A stretch of DNA of 64,000 bases from Verrucomicrobiota bacterium (GCA_030830965.1 JAURLX010000021.1:62001-126000); one strand, 5' to 3'; shown: positions 28,073-36,712, counted from the first letter of the stretch. Numbers and translations are program-made. Notes: generated by a model not told the origin, from the sequence alone.

Positions 28073-29671
28073 ATGACGACCAAGCAACCCGACGGCTGGA
28101 GCTCGAAACTGGGCGTCATCATGGCGGTCGCTGGCAGCGCGGTCGGGCTCGGCAACTTCCTGCGGTTCCCGGGCCTCGTCGCCGACAAGGAGACGGGCGG
28201 GGGGGCCTTCCTCGTCGCCTACTTCATCTCGCTGCTGATCGTCGGACTGCCCGTCTGCTGGATCGAGTGGACCCTCGGGCGCCTCGGCGGGTCGCGCGGC
28301 TACAACTCTTCGGCCGGCATCTTCCATGCGGTCATCGGCCGGCCCTGGGGCAAATACGTCGGTATCCTCGGCTTCATCGTCCCGGTCGGCGTCTACTTCT
28401 ACTACGTGGTCATCGAGTCGTGGTGCCTGGGCTACGCCTGGTCGAGCTTCAGCGGCGGCCTTGACCTGGGCCGGGACGCGGCAGCCTACGCGGCCCACTT
28501 CAAGGATTTCGCCGGCCTGGGGGCCGACGGCTCCGTGCTGGGCCTCAAGGCCCCCTTCCTGTTCTTCATCGGCGTCTTCATCCTTAACTACGTCGTCATC
28601 TACCGGGGCCTCTCCCGGGGCATCGAGTTCATCTGCAAGTGGGGCATGCCGCTGCTTATCCTGATCGCCCTCGTGCTGCTGGTACGCGTGCTGACCCTCG
28701 GTACGCCCGACCCGGCCCGGCCGGAGCTCAGCGTGTGGAACGGGCTGGGCTACATGTGGAACCCCGACGACGTCCTCGGCGGCCTGGCCCGGCCGGCCGT
28801 CTGGCTCAAGGCCTCCTCCCAGGTGTTCTTCACGCTCTCCGTCGGCTTCGGGGTCATCATCAGTTACGCCAGCTACGTGAGACGCGACGACGACATCGTC
28901 CTGAGCGGGCTCACCGCCACCTCGGCCAACGAGTTCTGCGAGGTGGGACTGGGAGGCATGATCACCGTGCCGGCGGCCTTCGCCTTCCTCGGCGCCTCCG
29001 CCGTGGCGGGCGGCACCTTTGCGCTGGGCTTCAACGTGCTGCCCCAGGTCTTCGCCGGGATGCCCTACGGGCACCTCTTCGGGGGGCTGTTCTTCACGCT
29101 GCTCTTCATCGCCGCAGTCACCTCGTCGCTGTCGATGCTGCAGCCCGGCATCGCCTTCCTGGAAGAGGGGCTCGGGCTCGACCGCAAGGGCTCGGTCGCG
29201 CTGCTCGGGCTGGTCACGGCGGTCGGCTGCACGCTGGTGATCTGGTTCAGCGAAGGGCTCAAGGCGCTGTCCACGGTCGACTTCTGGATCGGAGACGTGG
29301 GCATCTTCCTGCAGGGCACGATCCTGGTCTACGTCTTCAACCTGGCCTTCGGCTTCGAGAAGGGCTGGGCGGAGGCGCACCACGGGGCCGACATCGCGAT
29401 CCCACGGTTCTTCCGCCCCATCATCCGCTGGATCGCCCCCGCGTACCTCACCGTGGTGTTCGTGATGTTCATGCTGCGCAATCTCGCCGGCTGGAACCTC
29501 TCCTTCACCGCGCCCGCGTTCAGCCCGACCGAGCCGGTCCTCGACCTGATCGGGGGCGACGGCCACCCGGCGAGCGCGGTGGCCCGGCTCACCGCCGTCT
29601 TCCTCGTCATCTTCATCGTGTTCACCATCGTGCTGATCCAGCGCGCCGGTGAACGCTGGAACCGCCGCTGA
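28073..29671 (+). CDS. Sodium-dependent NSS/SNF-family amino-acid transporter
   Basis: A 532-residue inner-membrane symporter of the LeuT-fold NSS family. The start at 28073 is set by the family N-terminus: GWSSKLGVIMAVAGSAVGLG leads into the unwound helix 1 that binds sodium (GSAVGLGNFLRFPG). The long open frame upstream of this ATG is antisense to the helicase gene and is not coding. About 12 hydrophobic segments follow, ending in NRR. It probably imports a neutral amino acid with sodium. A 51-codon gene for a small membrane protein lies 9 bp downstream. No Shine-Dalgarno is visible (CCCGACCATG). Confidence 0.92.
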   Translation: MTTKQPDGWSSKLGVIMAVAGSAVGLGNFLRFPGLVADKETGGGAFLVAYFISLLIVGLPVCWIEWTLGRLGGSRGYNSSAGIFHAVIGRPWGKYVGILGFIVPVGVYFYYVVIESWCLGYAWSSFSGGLDLGRDAAAYAAHFKDFAGLGADGSVLGLKAPFLFFIGVFILNYVVIYRGLSRGIEFICKWGMPLLILIALVLLVRVLTLGTPDPARPELSVWNGLGYMWNPDDVLGGLARPAVWLKASSQVFFTLSVGFGVIISYASYVRRDDDIVLSGLTATSANEFCEVGLGGMITVPAAFAFLGASAVAGGTFALGFNVLPQVFAGMPYGHLFGGLFFTLLFIAAVTSSLSMLQPGIAFLEEGLGLDRKGSVALLGLVTAVGCTLVIWFSEGLKALSTVDFWIGDVGIFLQGTILVYVFNLAFGFEKGWAEAHHGADIAIPRFFRPIIRWIAPAYLTVVFVMFMLRNLAGWNLSFTAPAFSPTEPVLDLIGGDGHPASAVARLTAVFLVIFIVFTIVLIQRAGERWNRR

Positions 29672-29680
29672 CCCGCAACC

Positions 29681-29836
29681 ATGACCTACGCCGGACTCGC
29701 CTTCATGCTCATCTCCGTGGGAGCCGTCGCCTCCCTCCTCGCCTGGTGCCTCGTACGCGTGCTGGGCGACAAGAAACCCCGCGATCATTTCGCCCACGTG
29801 GAACCGGTGGGCGAGGACGACCTGGAAAAGCGCTGA
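29681..29836 (+). CDS. MetS-like NSS transporter small subunit
   Basis: A 51-residue single-pass membrane protein. One hydrophobic helix (about residues 4-28) is followed by a charged tail (GDKKPRDHF...EDDLEKR). It starts 9 bp after the stop of the sodium symporter, and its ATG context (CGCAACCATG) mirrors that of the symporter. In Corynebacterium glutamicum the small subunit MetS is needed with the NSS transporter MetP for methionine and alanine uptake, and similar small proteins are annotated next to other bacterial NSS genes. Size, topology and position fit that family well; sequence identity to MetS cannot be checked here. Confidence 0.8.
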   Translation: MTYAGLAFMLISVGAVASLLAWCLVRVLGDKKPRDHFAHVEPVGEDDLEKR

Positions 29837-30042
29837 TTCAGGCCGCCCGAGGGGGATGAAGAATCCGCTGGTGAGCCCTTGACATCGCCGGCCCGGCATG
29901 GAAAGTGACCGGGTCGGTGACAACACCGATGCGGCTCCTGATCCGGCCGCTTGAGACTCGGTAGACCGCCTCCCTCAGAAAGGACGCGAAAGTCGCGAGG
30001 GCGACTTACGGAAGCGGGCGATGGCCCATCCGTCTTACGACC
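29837..30042 (+). other. Structured non-coding stretch between the symporter operon and aspS (possible ncRNA or leader)
   Basis: No credible gene lies here. The sequence folds into several local hairpins: TCGGTG-ACAA-CACCGA (about 29914-29929), GCGGC/GCCGC (about 29931-29950), and a choice between CCCTC/GAGGG and AAGTCGC-GAGG-GCGACTT around 29971-30007. The last two share bases and cannot form together. A TTGACA box at 29879-29884 could be a -35 element, but no good -10 follows. A strong terminator hairpin ends the stretch. It could be a small RNA, a 3' UTR, or a regulatory leader of aspS. I do not recognise a known riboswitch class. Confidence 0.4.
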
Positions 30043-30078
30043 CCAGAGTGCCAGTAGCGGCACTCTGGAACCCTTTTG
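30043..30078 (+). terminator. Intrinsic terminator-like hairpin
   Basis: CCAGAGTGCC-AGTAGC-GGCACTCTGG (30043-30068) is a perfect 10-bp stem with a 6-base loop, followed by AACCCTTTTG. The T-run is short, so termination may be partial. It lies 90 bp upstream of the aspS ATG and probably ends the symporter transcript or the structured RNA before it. Confidence 0.7.
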
Positions 30079-30089
30079 CCCGGTTTGAC

Positions 30090-30111
30090 GGGGGATTATC
30101 CCCACTTGGGG
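30090..30111 (+). promoter_or_regulatory. Pair of mutually exclusive hairpins upstream of aspS
   Basis: GGGG-ATTAT-CCCC (30091-30103) and CCCC-ACTT-GGGG (30100-30111) share the same CCCC block, so only one can form at a time. They follow the terminator hairpin and precede aspS by about 57 bp. This could be a small switch in the aspS leader or chance in GC-rich DNA. Confidence 0.3.
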
Positions 30112-30167
30112 CTTGTTTAGCCCTCTTTCCAAAGGTTAACCATACCCTTCCACCCGTCACGCCCACG

Positions 30168-31967
30168 ATGAAGCGAACCCATCACTGCAACGCCCTCCGT
30201 CCAGCCGACGCCGGGAAGAACGTGACCCTGATGGGCTGGGTGGACACCAAGCGCGACCTCGGCGGCGTGACCTTCATCGACCTCCGTGACCGCGAGGGCG
30301 TGACGCAGGTCGTCTTCCGCCCGGACTCCAAGGTCCAGGAGACGGCCCAGCGCCTGAAGTCGGAGTCCGTCATCGAGATCGCCGGTCTGGTGACCGTCCG
30401 CTCCCCCGACACCGTCAACCCCAAGCTGGCCACCGGGCAGGTCGAGGTCGTCGCCACCTCGCTCGTCGTCCACAACGCCTGCGCCGACCTACCCTTCCCG
30501 ATGGAGGACGACAAGGCGGACAAGGTGAACGAGGACCTGCGCCTCGAGTACCGGTTCCTCGACCTCCGCCGGCCCCGCAACCTCGGCCTGCTCAAGCTGC
30601 GGCACAAGGCCGCACGCGCGATCCGCGCCGAGCTCGACGACCAGGGCTTCATCGAGGTGGAGACGCCCACCCTCTTCAAGAGCACGCCCGAGGGCGCCCG
30701 CGAGTTCCTGGTGCCCAGCCGCCTGCAGCCCGGGCAGTTCTACGCCCTCTCCCAGTCCCCCCAGCAGTACAAGCAGATGCTCATGGTGGCGGGCGTGGAG
30801 CGCTACTACCAGATGGCCCGCTGCTACCGCGACGAGGACCTCCGCGCCGACCGCCAGCCGGAGTTCACCCAGGTGGACCTCGAGATGTCGTTCATCGACC
30901 GCGAGGACATGTACGCGCTCATCGAGGGCATCCTGAAGCGCGCCTGGAAAGAGGCCATCGGCGTCGACATCCCCACGCCCTTCCCGCGGATGTCCTACCG
31001 CGAGGCGATGGACCGCTTCGGCATCGACAAGCCCGACACGCGCTTCGGGATGGAGATCCAGGACTTCACCGCGCTCTTCGCCGGCTCGGCCTTCAAGGTC
31101 TTCCGCGAGGCCGCCACGACCTCCGGCTCGGTCGTCCGCGCCATCAACGCCAAGGGCCTCGCCGACCTCACGCAGGGCGAACTGACCAACCTCGAGAACA
31201 TCGCCAAGGCGGCCGGCGCCCGCGGCCTGGCGTACATCAAGTGCGAGGGCGGCGAATGGAAGTCGCCCATCGTCAAGTTCTTCTCCGAGGAGGAGAAGGC
31301 CGCCCTCCGCCAGAAGCTGGACATCGCCGACGGGGACATCGTCTTCTTCGCCGCCGCCCCTTGGGAGCAGGCCTCGACCATCCTCGGCCGCGTCCGGCTC
31401 GAATCCGCCGCGCTGCTCCGCGCCAAGGGGCGTCTCGCGATCCCGGCCGACCGCTACGACTTCCTCTGGGTCATCGAGTTCCCCCTCATGCTCTGGGACG
31501 AGGAGGAGAAGCGCTACCTCTCCGCCCACCACCCCTTCACCGCGCCGGTGCCCGAGGACGAGCCCTTGCTCGCCACCGACCCCGCCAAGGTACGCGGGCA
31601 GCACTACGACATCGTGCTCAACGGGGTCGAGCTCGGCGGAGGCTCGATCCGCATCCATGACACGGCGGTCCAGAAGCGCGTCTTCGAGGACGTGCTCAAG
31701 ATCCCGGCCGACGTCGTCGCCAGCCGCTTCGGCTACATGCTCAAGGCCTTCTCCTACGGCGCCCCGCCCCACGGAGGCATCGCACTGGGCTTCGACCGCG
31801 TAGTAGCCATGCTCGCCGGGCGCAGCTCGATCCGCGACATCCTCGCCTTCCCGAAGACGCAGAGCGGCCAGGACCTGATGGCTCAGAGCCCGGGCGTGGC
31901 CACGGCCAAGCAGCTGCGGGACCTCCGCATCCGGGTGGTCGACGAGGAGCCCAAGGCCAAGGGCTGA
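30168..31967 (+). CDS. aspS: Aspartyl-tRNA synthetase
   Basis: A 599-residue class IIb synthetase that charges tRNA-Asp. The ATG at 30168 matches the usual bacterial N-terminus (KRTHHCNALR), leading into the OB-fold anticodon-binding domain (VTLMGWVDTKRDLGGVTFIDLRDR). Motif 2 (ARCYRDEDLRADRQPEFTQ) is intact, the bacterial GAD insertion domain occupies the middle, and motif 3 (GIALGFDRVVAML) is near the end. The length is typical. Whether it is discriminating or also charges tRNA-Asn cannot be settled from the sequence alone. The ATG has no Shine-Dalgarno. Confidence 0.97.
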   Translation: MKRTHHCNALRPADAGKNVTLMGWVDTKRDLGGVTFIDLRDREGVTQVVFRPDSKVQETAQRLKSESVIEIAGLVTVRSPDTVNPKLATGQVEVVATSLVVHNACADLPFPMEDDKADKVNEDLRLEYRFLDLRRPRNLGLLKLRHKAARAIRAELDDQGFIEVETPTLFKSTPEGAREFLVPSRLQPGQFYALSQSPQQYKQMLMVAGVERYYQMARCYRDEDLRADRQPEFTQVDLEMSFIDREDMYALIEGILKRAWKEAIGVDIPTPFPRMSYREAMDRFGIDKPDTRFGMEIQDFTALFAGSAFKVFREAATTSGSVVRAINAKGLADLTQGELTNLENIAKAAGARGLAYIKCEGGEWKSPIVKFFSEEEKAALRQKLDIADGDIVFFAAAPWEQASTILGRVRLESAALLRAKGRLAIPADRYDFLWVIEFPLMLWDEEEKRYLSAHHPFTAPVPEDEPLLATDPAKVRGQHYDIVLNGVELGGGSIRIHDTAVQKRVFEDVLKIPADVVASRFGYMLKAFSYGAPPHGGIALGFDRVVAMLAGRSSIRDILAFPKTQSGQDLMAQSPGVATAKQLRDLRIRVVDEEPKAKG

Positions 31968-31976
31968 GGGTCCGGC

Positions 31977-32378
31977 TCACCAGACCTGCTCGTCAAGGTG
32001 TTGGGAGCCGCACTTCGGGCAGTGCTGCGTCTTGCCCAAGATCCGCGAGCCGGAATAGAGACCTCCGGCCACGGGGCCGCACAGCCAGCAGAGAATTTCC
32101 ATCACGACGTTGCCCGGCCTCTCCTCCTCCGGCTCGTCGAACCGCGCCTCGCAGCGCAGGCAGGTGAATCGGGGGCCCAGTTCCTGCGGGCCGCGGGGAC
32201 GGCGCGGAGCCTCCGGCTCCGGGGAGGCGGCGTCGAAGGTCCGGCCGACGACGAGCCAGCGCGGCATGCCGACCTTCCAATAGTGGTCGGTGCGCAGGAC
32301 GGTGCCCGCCGCCACCAGGACGGGCATGTCGGCTTCGGGGTATTTGCCGACCACCCGGCCCTTGCGGGCTATGTGCAC
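31977..32378 (-). CDS. Small GYF_2-like domain and zinc-ribbon protein
   Basis: A 133-residue protein without a signal peptide. Residues ~1-50 resemble a GYF_2 domain (DUF4339-type: basic-Gly start, AAGTVLRTDHYWKVGMPRWLVV). This is followed by a CLRC pair and a C-terminal CPKC pair that can form a zinc ribbon. A short hydrophobic stretch with two more Cys (MEILCWLCGPVAGGLYSG) lies between them. The start is uncertain: GTG at 32378 (GGAGG 13 bases upstream) or GTG at 32390. The rest of the long minus-strand open frame beyond this point is antisense to the next gene. Function unknown; it is convergent with aspS, 9 bp apart. Confidence 0.6.
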   Translation of the reverse strand: MHIARKGRVVGKYPEADMPVLVAAGTVLRTDHYWKVGMPRWLVVGRTFDAASPEPEAPRRPRGPQELGPRFTCLRCEARFDEPEEERPGNVVMEILCWLCGPVAGGLYSGSRILGKTQHCPKCGSQHLDEQVW

Positions 32379-32507
32379 GGTACGTAGCACCCCTCCACCC
32401 TGCCCGGCATCCCCCGGGGGGCAAGCGGACGTGTCGGCCGAAAAAGCCGCTAAACCCTTTTTTAGACGGGCAAACGACCTGGCTTCGCTTAGAAGAGCAC
32501 ACCCCCC

Positions 32508-34205
32508 ATGCGTCCCCTGCTGCTCATACTCTGCACCTTGGCGTCCACCCACCTCCTCGCGGACGAGATTTCCGCGAAGGCCGCCCGCATCACCAAGGTG
32601 ACCGTCTACGCCGACCGCGCCGAGGTGGTCCGGACGCTCACCACGGACCTGAAGCCGGGAGAACACACCCTGCTGTTCGAGGACCTGCCGGGAGAGACCG
32701 ACCTCTCCTCGGTGCGCGCCAACGGATCCGGGGCCCTGACGCTCCTGGACATCCGCACGGACAAGATCCAGACCGCTGAGATCACTGACGAGCAGATCAG
32801 GAAGCTGTCCGACGAGCTCAAGTCCGGCAAAGTCAGGCTTCAGGAGCTGGTCCAGAGGAGGGCAAGGAACTCGAGCCGGCGGGCCTCCCTCGACAAGGTG
32901 CTCGGACGTCTGACCGCGACGGTCGAGGGCGCGGCCCAGCCCGACCTCGACCCGGGCAAATGGTCGGCTTACCTGTCCTATCATCTCGAGGCCCTGGCGA
33001 CGCTCGACCGGGAGATCCTCGAGCTCAAGGTGGCCGAAGGGACCGCGAAGGACGACATCGGGCGCATGGAGCGCGAACTCGGGCGTATGAACGGCGGACG
33101 AAGCCGCAGCCGGAACGTGACCCGCGTGAACGTGGAGGTCAGCCGGCCCGGCTCCGTCGAGGTCGAGCTCTCCTACGTGGTCATCGGTCCCGGCTGGTCG
33201 CCCCGCTACGATCTGAGAGCCGACACCTCGGATGGGAAACTGACGGTGAACTACCAGGCGCTCGTGAGCCAGCGCACAGGCGAGGATTGGAAAGGCGTCG
33301 ATCTGCGCCTCTCCACCGCGCAGCCCGGCGTCGGCGGCCGGGAGCCCCAGCTGACCCTGTGGGCCGTCGGGAAAGCCCAGCCCGTGGAGGACTTCAAGCA
33401 GGGAAACCGGCGCAAGCTCGCCGTGGCAGACGAGCAGGCGCAAAGCGTATGGTTCGCACGCGACGGGGCCGAGACGGGCAAACTGCAACGGGGTAGCGAA
33501 AGCTTCTCCGTTATGGCAGTGGCGGGCCGTGCGGAAGTCCGGATGGCGCGGCCGACCGCGGCCGTCAAAGCCGGCGCCACGGCGGCTCTCTTCACCATCC
33601 AGCGCAAGTGCGACATCCCCTCCGACCCAAGGCAGATCAAGGTGGACATAGGCGAGGCGACTTTCGACGCGACGTTCCGGCACAGCTGCTCACCGAGGCT
33701 CTCGCCGGCCGTCTACCTCAAGACGACCACCGTCAACACGAGCGAATTCCCCTTCCTGGCCGGCCCCGCCTCCGTCTTCCTTGACGGCTCGTACGTCGCC
33801 GCCTCCTCCATGGACACCGTGCCGGCGGGACAGGAGTTCACGACCTTCCTGGGCTCGGACCAGGCCGTGAAAGTCGAGCGGAAGGCGCTGGCCCTGAGAG
33901 ACGAGCACGGGGGCCTCTTCGGAGGCGCCGTCCTGCGCTCCGTCCATGACCACCTGTTCAAGATCACCAACGGCAGACGTCAGGAGATCGACCTTTCGAT
34001 CAACGACCAGCTGCCCATCAGCGCCCACGAGGACATCAAGGTCGTCCTGCAGGAGCCCGCCTACGAGAAGGACACCGACGGACTGAAGATCGACGACCAG
34101 AAGTTCATCGAGTGGCGTCTGCGCATCCCCGCCGGCGAGAAGCGGGAGATCCCGTTCCGGTTCGCCGTGGAGCGACCCGAGGGCACCCTAGTCATCAGCC
34201 GTTGA
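32508..34205 (+). CDS. Mucoidy inhibitor MuiA-family protein (DUF4140/DUF4139), copy 1
   Basis: A 565-residue exported protein. After the signal peptide (about residues 1-18) comes the DUF4140 domain (ARITKVTVYADRAEVVRT), then a helical stretch of about 120 residues with coiled-coil character (QIRKLSDELKSGKVRLQEL). The DUF4139 beta domain follows, with the family signature SYVVIGPGWSPRYDLRAD and a TGEDW motif. In other bacteria MuiA suppresses mucoidy when overproduced; the molecular role is unknown. A close paralogue follows 19 bp later on the same strand, a clear tandem duplication. The copy has no Shine-Dalgarno (CACCCCCCATG). Confidence 0.88.
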   Translation: MRPLLLILCTLASTHLLADEISAKAARITKVTVYADRAEVVRTLTTDLKPGEHTLLFEDLPGETDLSSVRANGSGALTLLDIRTDKIQTAEITDEQIRKLSDELKSGKVRLQELVQRRARNSSRRASLDKVLGRLTATVEGAAQPDLDPGKWSAYLSYHLEALATLDREILELKVAEGTAKDDIGRMERELGRMNGGRSRSRNVTRVNVEVSRPGSVEVELSYVVIGPGWSPRYDLRADTSDGKLTVNYQALVSQRTGEDWKGVDLRLSTAQPGVGGREPQLTLWAVGKAQPVEDFKQGNRRKLAVADEQAQSVWFARDGAETGKLQRGSESFSVMAVAGRAEVRMARPTAAVKAGATAALFTIQRKCDIPSDPRQIKVDIGEATFDATFRHSCSPRLSPAVYLKTTTVNTSEFPFLAGPASVFLDGSYVAASSMDTVPAGQEFTTFLGSDQAVKVERKALALRDEHGGLFGGAVLRSVHDHLFKITNGRRQEIDLSINDQLPISAHEDIKVVLQEPAYEKDTDGLKIDDQKFIEWRLRIPAGEKREIPFRFAVERPEGTLVISR

Positions 34206-34224
34206 AACCCTTCGCTACCCTACC

Positions 34225-35943
34225 ATGAAAACCCTCACCCTGCTCCTTCTCGCCGCCGCCCTCGGAGCGGACGAGCTTCCCGCCACCGGAGCGCGCATCA
34301 CCGACGTCACCGTCTACGCCGACCGGGCCGAGGTGGTCAGGACGTTCACCGGCAGGCTCGAGCCCGGAGAGCGCACCCTCGTGTTCGACGACCTGCCCGC
34401 CGGCACCCTGCTCGACCAGCTGCGCGTGGAGGGAGGCGGGCGATTCACCCTTGTGGACATCAGGCCCGAGGTCGCCCAGACCGGCCAGCCGGCCAACGAG
34501 AAAGTGCGCGCGCTGCAGCAGGCCTCCCGGGTGCAGGAGCTGCGGCTGGAGGCCGTCGCCCAGGCCGAGGCGCGCCTGAAATTCCAGAAGGAGGCCCTGG
34601 AGAAGGTGCTCGGGCGCCTCACTTCCGCAGGCAAGAACTCCCCGGGTCCGGAGATGGATCCGCAGAAGTGGGCGGCTTTCCTGGACTTCCAGGACGGACA
34701 GCTCGCCGAGATCGACCGCCAGACCATCGCGCTTCAGAGGGAAAGGGAAGCCGTCCAGTCCGAGCTGGACCGGCTGGTCCGGGAGGCGGGCGTGCTGCGC
34801 GGAACGGACAGCCGGGCCCGTCTTCGCGCGAAGGTCACCCTGGATGTGGCCGAGGCGGGCGAGGCCGTAGTCCGGCTCAGCTACGTCGTCAGAGGACCGG
34901 GCTGGTCTCCGACCTACGACATGCGTGCCGACACCAAGGCGGGCCGGCTGGAGGTGACCTACAAGGCCCAGGTGCGCCAGAGCACCGGCGAAGACTGGAA
35001 AGGTGTGGCGCTGCGCCTGTCCACGGCCCAGCCGGGCGTCCACGGCCGCGAGCCCAAGATGAACCCCTGGTTCCTGCAGAAGGCCGAGCCGGTGCTGCTC
35101 GGAAGCAGTTTCGGAGGCGGGGTCGCCACCGCCACCGCCGCCCCCGCGGCGGCGGCGAAGCGCGTGGCGGACAAGGACCGGATGCAGCAGATGCACAATG
35201 GATTCCAGTTCGACAACCTGAACGGGGTGATGGAGCCGCAGGATGCCGCGGGAGAGAAGAAGGCGGAGATGGCCGAGCTGCGAGCCACGGTGCGCGACGG
35301 CGGCGCCGCCGCCACCTACGCCATCGAGAGACGGACCGATATCGCCCAGGACAACAAGCCGGTCCTGGTGACCATCATGCGCGAGTCCTTCGCCTCGAAA
35401 TTCCGCCACACCTGCGTGCCCAAGCTGTCCCCCTTCGTCTACCTCAAGACCAAGGCCGTCAACGCGACCGATTTCACCTTCCTGCCCGGTCCCACCTCCG
35501 TCTTCCTCGACGGGGCGTTCGTAGCCCAGGCCTCGCTCGACCTCGTCCCCTCCGGACAGGAGTTCTGGACCTACCTCGGCGTCGACCAAGACGTGACCGT
35601 CGACCTCAGGTTGCTCGGACGCAGGGAAGAGTCCTCCGGGGTCTTCAGCCGAGGCACCGCCCGGACGGTGTTCGACCACCAGTTCAGGATCAGGAACGGC
35701 AAGGGGGCCGCGGTGGAGCTCGTGCTCTGGGACCAGATACCCGTCTCCAATCACGAGGACATCCGCGTGGTGCTCGAGGAGCCCGTATACGAGAAGGACA
35801 ACGAAGGCCTGCGCATGAACGAGAGCAAGTTCCTCGAGTGGAAGATCGACCTCAAAGGCGGGGAGAAGCGCGACATCCCCTTCCGCTTCGCGGTGGAAAG
35901 GCCGAAGGACATGCAGGTGGTCGGACTATCGAACGGGCTCTGA
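34225..35943 (+). CDS. Mucoidy inhibitor MuiA-family protein (DUF4140/DUF4139), copy 2
   Basis: A 572-residue paralogue of the preceding gene with the same domain order: signal peptide, ARITDVTVYADRAEVVRT, helical coil (~85-190), then SYVVRGPGWSPTYDMRAD and STGEDWKGVALRLSTAQPG. The two copies are alike at both ends but differ in the middle of DUF4139. Copy 2 carries an extra Ala-rich and acidic linker of about 50 residues (around residues 292-350, with KDRMQQMHNGFQF), where copy 1 has a shorter, unrelated stretch. This suggests an old duplication followed by divergence of an exposed loop. The pair may form a hetero-oligomer at the cell surface, but that is inference. Confidence 0.88.
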   Translation: MKTLTLLLLAAALGADELPATGARITDVTVYADRAEVVRTFTGRLEPGERTLVFDDLPAGTLLDQLRVEGGGRFTLVDIRPEVAQTGQPANEKVRALQQASRVQELRLEAVAQAEARLKFQKEALEKVLGRLTSAGKNSPGPEMDPQKWAAFLDFQDGQLAEIDRQTIALQREREAVQSELDRLVREAGVLRGTDSRARLRAKVTLDVAEAGEAVVRLSYVVRGPGWSPTYDMRADTKAGRLEVTYKAQVRQSTGEDWKGVALRLSTAQPGVHGREPKMNPWFLQKAEPVLLGSSFGGGVATATAAPAAAAKRVADKDRMQQMHNGFQFDNLNGVMEPQDAAGEKKAEMAELRATVRDGGAAATYAIERRTDIAQDNKPVLVTIMRESFASKFRHTCVPKLSPFVYLKTKAVNATDFTFLPGPTSVFLDGAFVAQASLDLVPSGQEFWTYLGVDQDVTVDLRLLGRREESSGVFSRGTARTVFDHQFRIRNGKGAAVELVLWDQIPVSNHEDIRVVLEEPVYEKDNEGLRMNESKFLEWKIDLKGGEKRDIPFRFAVERPKDMQVVGLSNGL

Positions 35944-35991
35944 CGGCCCGGGGTGAAACTTATCCGCCGACCCGAGGTTGAATCTGACGTC

Positions 35992-36699
35992 ATGAAGCCC
36001 CTGATCCTTGTTCTCGCCTCAGCCATGCTGATCGGAGCCGCACCCGAGCCTTCCGAGCGCCAGCGCGGGCCCAGGCCGTCTCCCGAAGGCGGGCCCGAGT
36101 CCCGCAGGCAGGAGCCCGGCCGCGGCCAGCCCGGCCCTGGTCCCCGCGACGAACGCGCAGGCCCCGGCCGCCCCATGATGACGCCTCCCTGGGCCGGCCG
36201 TCAGGGCGGAGGACCCGGTGATTTCCGTCAGCGCCAGCAGGCCCAGCCTGGCATGGCCCTGCGCGAGCAGATGATGCGTCAGCGCATGGAGATGTTCTCC
36301 CGCATGCGCCAGAACTGGAGTCAGCGTCAGCAGGGACAACCAGGCCCTGGATTCCAGGGGCGTTCGTCCGGCCCCCGGCCCCCGATGTCCGGATTCGGAC
36401 CCGGATTCCGCGGTCAGAGCCCCCAGGCCTTCGGGCCGCGCGGCGGCTTCGGACCCTCCCGGTCCGGCGCCGCACCGGAGGCTCGGAGCGACCGCGGCAG
36501 GCCGGAGCCTCGGCGCGCCGAACCGACCGCCGCTGGCAACGACTCGCCCGAAGTGAGACGCGCCCGCGAGGCCGTTGAGAAGGCGAGGAAAGCCCTGGCC
36601 GAGGCCGACCGGCGGCTGGACGAGGCCGTGCAGGCCGCCCGGTCCGGCTCCGCGAAGGACCAAGGCACCTCGCGCAAGCCCGATAAGAAGGGTCGCTGA
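35992..36699 (+). CDS. Secreted Pro/Gly/Arg/Gln-rich low-complexity protein
   Basis: A 235-residue protein with a short signal peptide (MKPLILVLASAMLIGAAP). I prefer the ATG at 35992 over the GTG at 35953 because it begins the signal peptide. Residues ~20-180 are low complexity, dominated by Pro, Gly, Arg, Gln and Met (for example RPSPEGGPESRRQEPGRGQP), and probably disordered. The last ~50 residues form a charged helix (VRRAREAVEKARKALAEADRR), a likely coiled coil. No enzymatic motif is visible. It lies 48 bp after the MuiA pair and ahead of a strong terminator, so it may be the last gene of that operon. Confidence 0.65.
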   Translation: MKPLILVLASAMLIGAAPEPSERQRGPRPSPEGGPESRRQEPGRGQPGPGPRDERAGPGRPMMTPPWAGRQGGGPGDFRQRQQAQPGMALREQMMRQRMEMFSRMRQNWSQRQQGQPGPGFQGRSSGPRPPMSGFGPGFRGQSPQAFGPRGGFGPSRSGAAPEARSDRGRPEPRRAEPTAAGNDSPEVRRAREAVEKARKALAEADRRLDEAVQAARSGSAKDQGTSRKPDKKGR

Positions 36700-36712
36700 A
36701 CAGGACCGGCAG

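Noticed and set aside
28022-29926. 634-codon minus-strand frame opposite the symporter
   Set aside because: Charged low-complexity shadow; the plus strand carries a clear LeuT-fold protein.
29885-30042. A c-di-GMP-I riboswitch
   Set aside because: Only one short segment is reminiscent; the conserved 5' half is absent.
29785-30132. 115-codon minus-strand frame over the structured region
   Set aside because: Low-complexity translation, no start context and overlap with hairpins; not credible as a gene.
32379-33683. Long N-terminal extension of the minus-strand zinc-ribbon frame
   Set aside because: It lies antisense to the first MuiA gene; only the last ~133 codons look like a protein.
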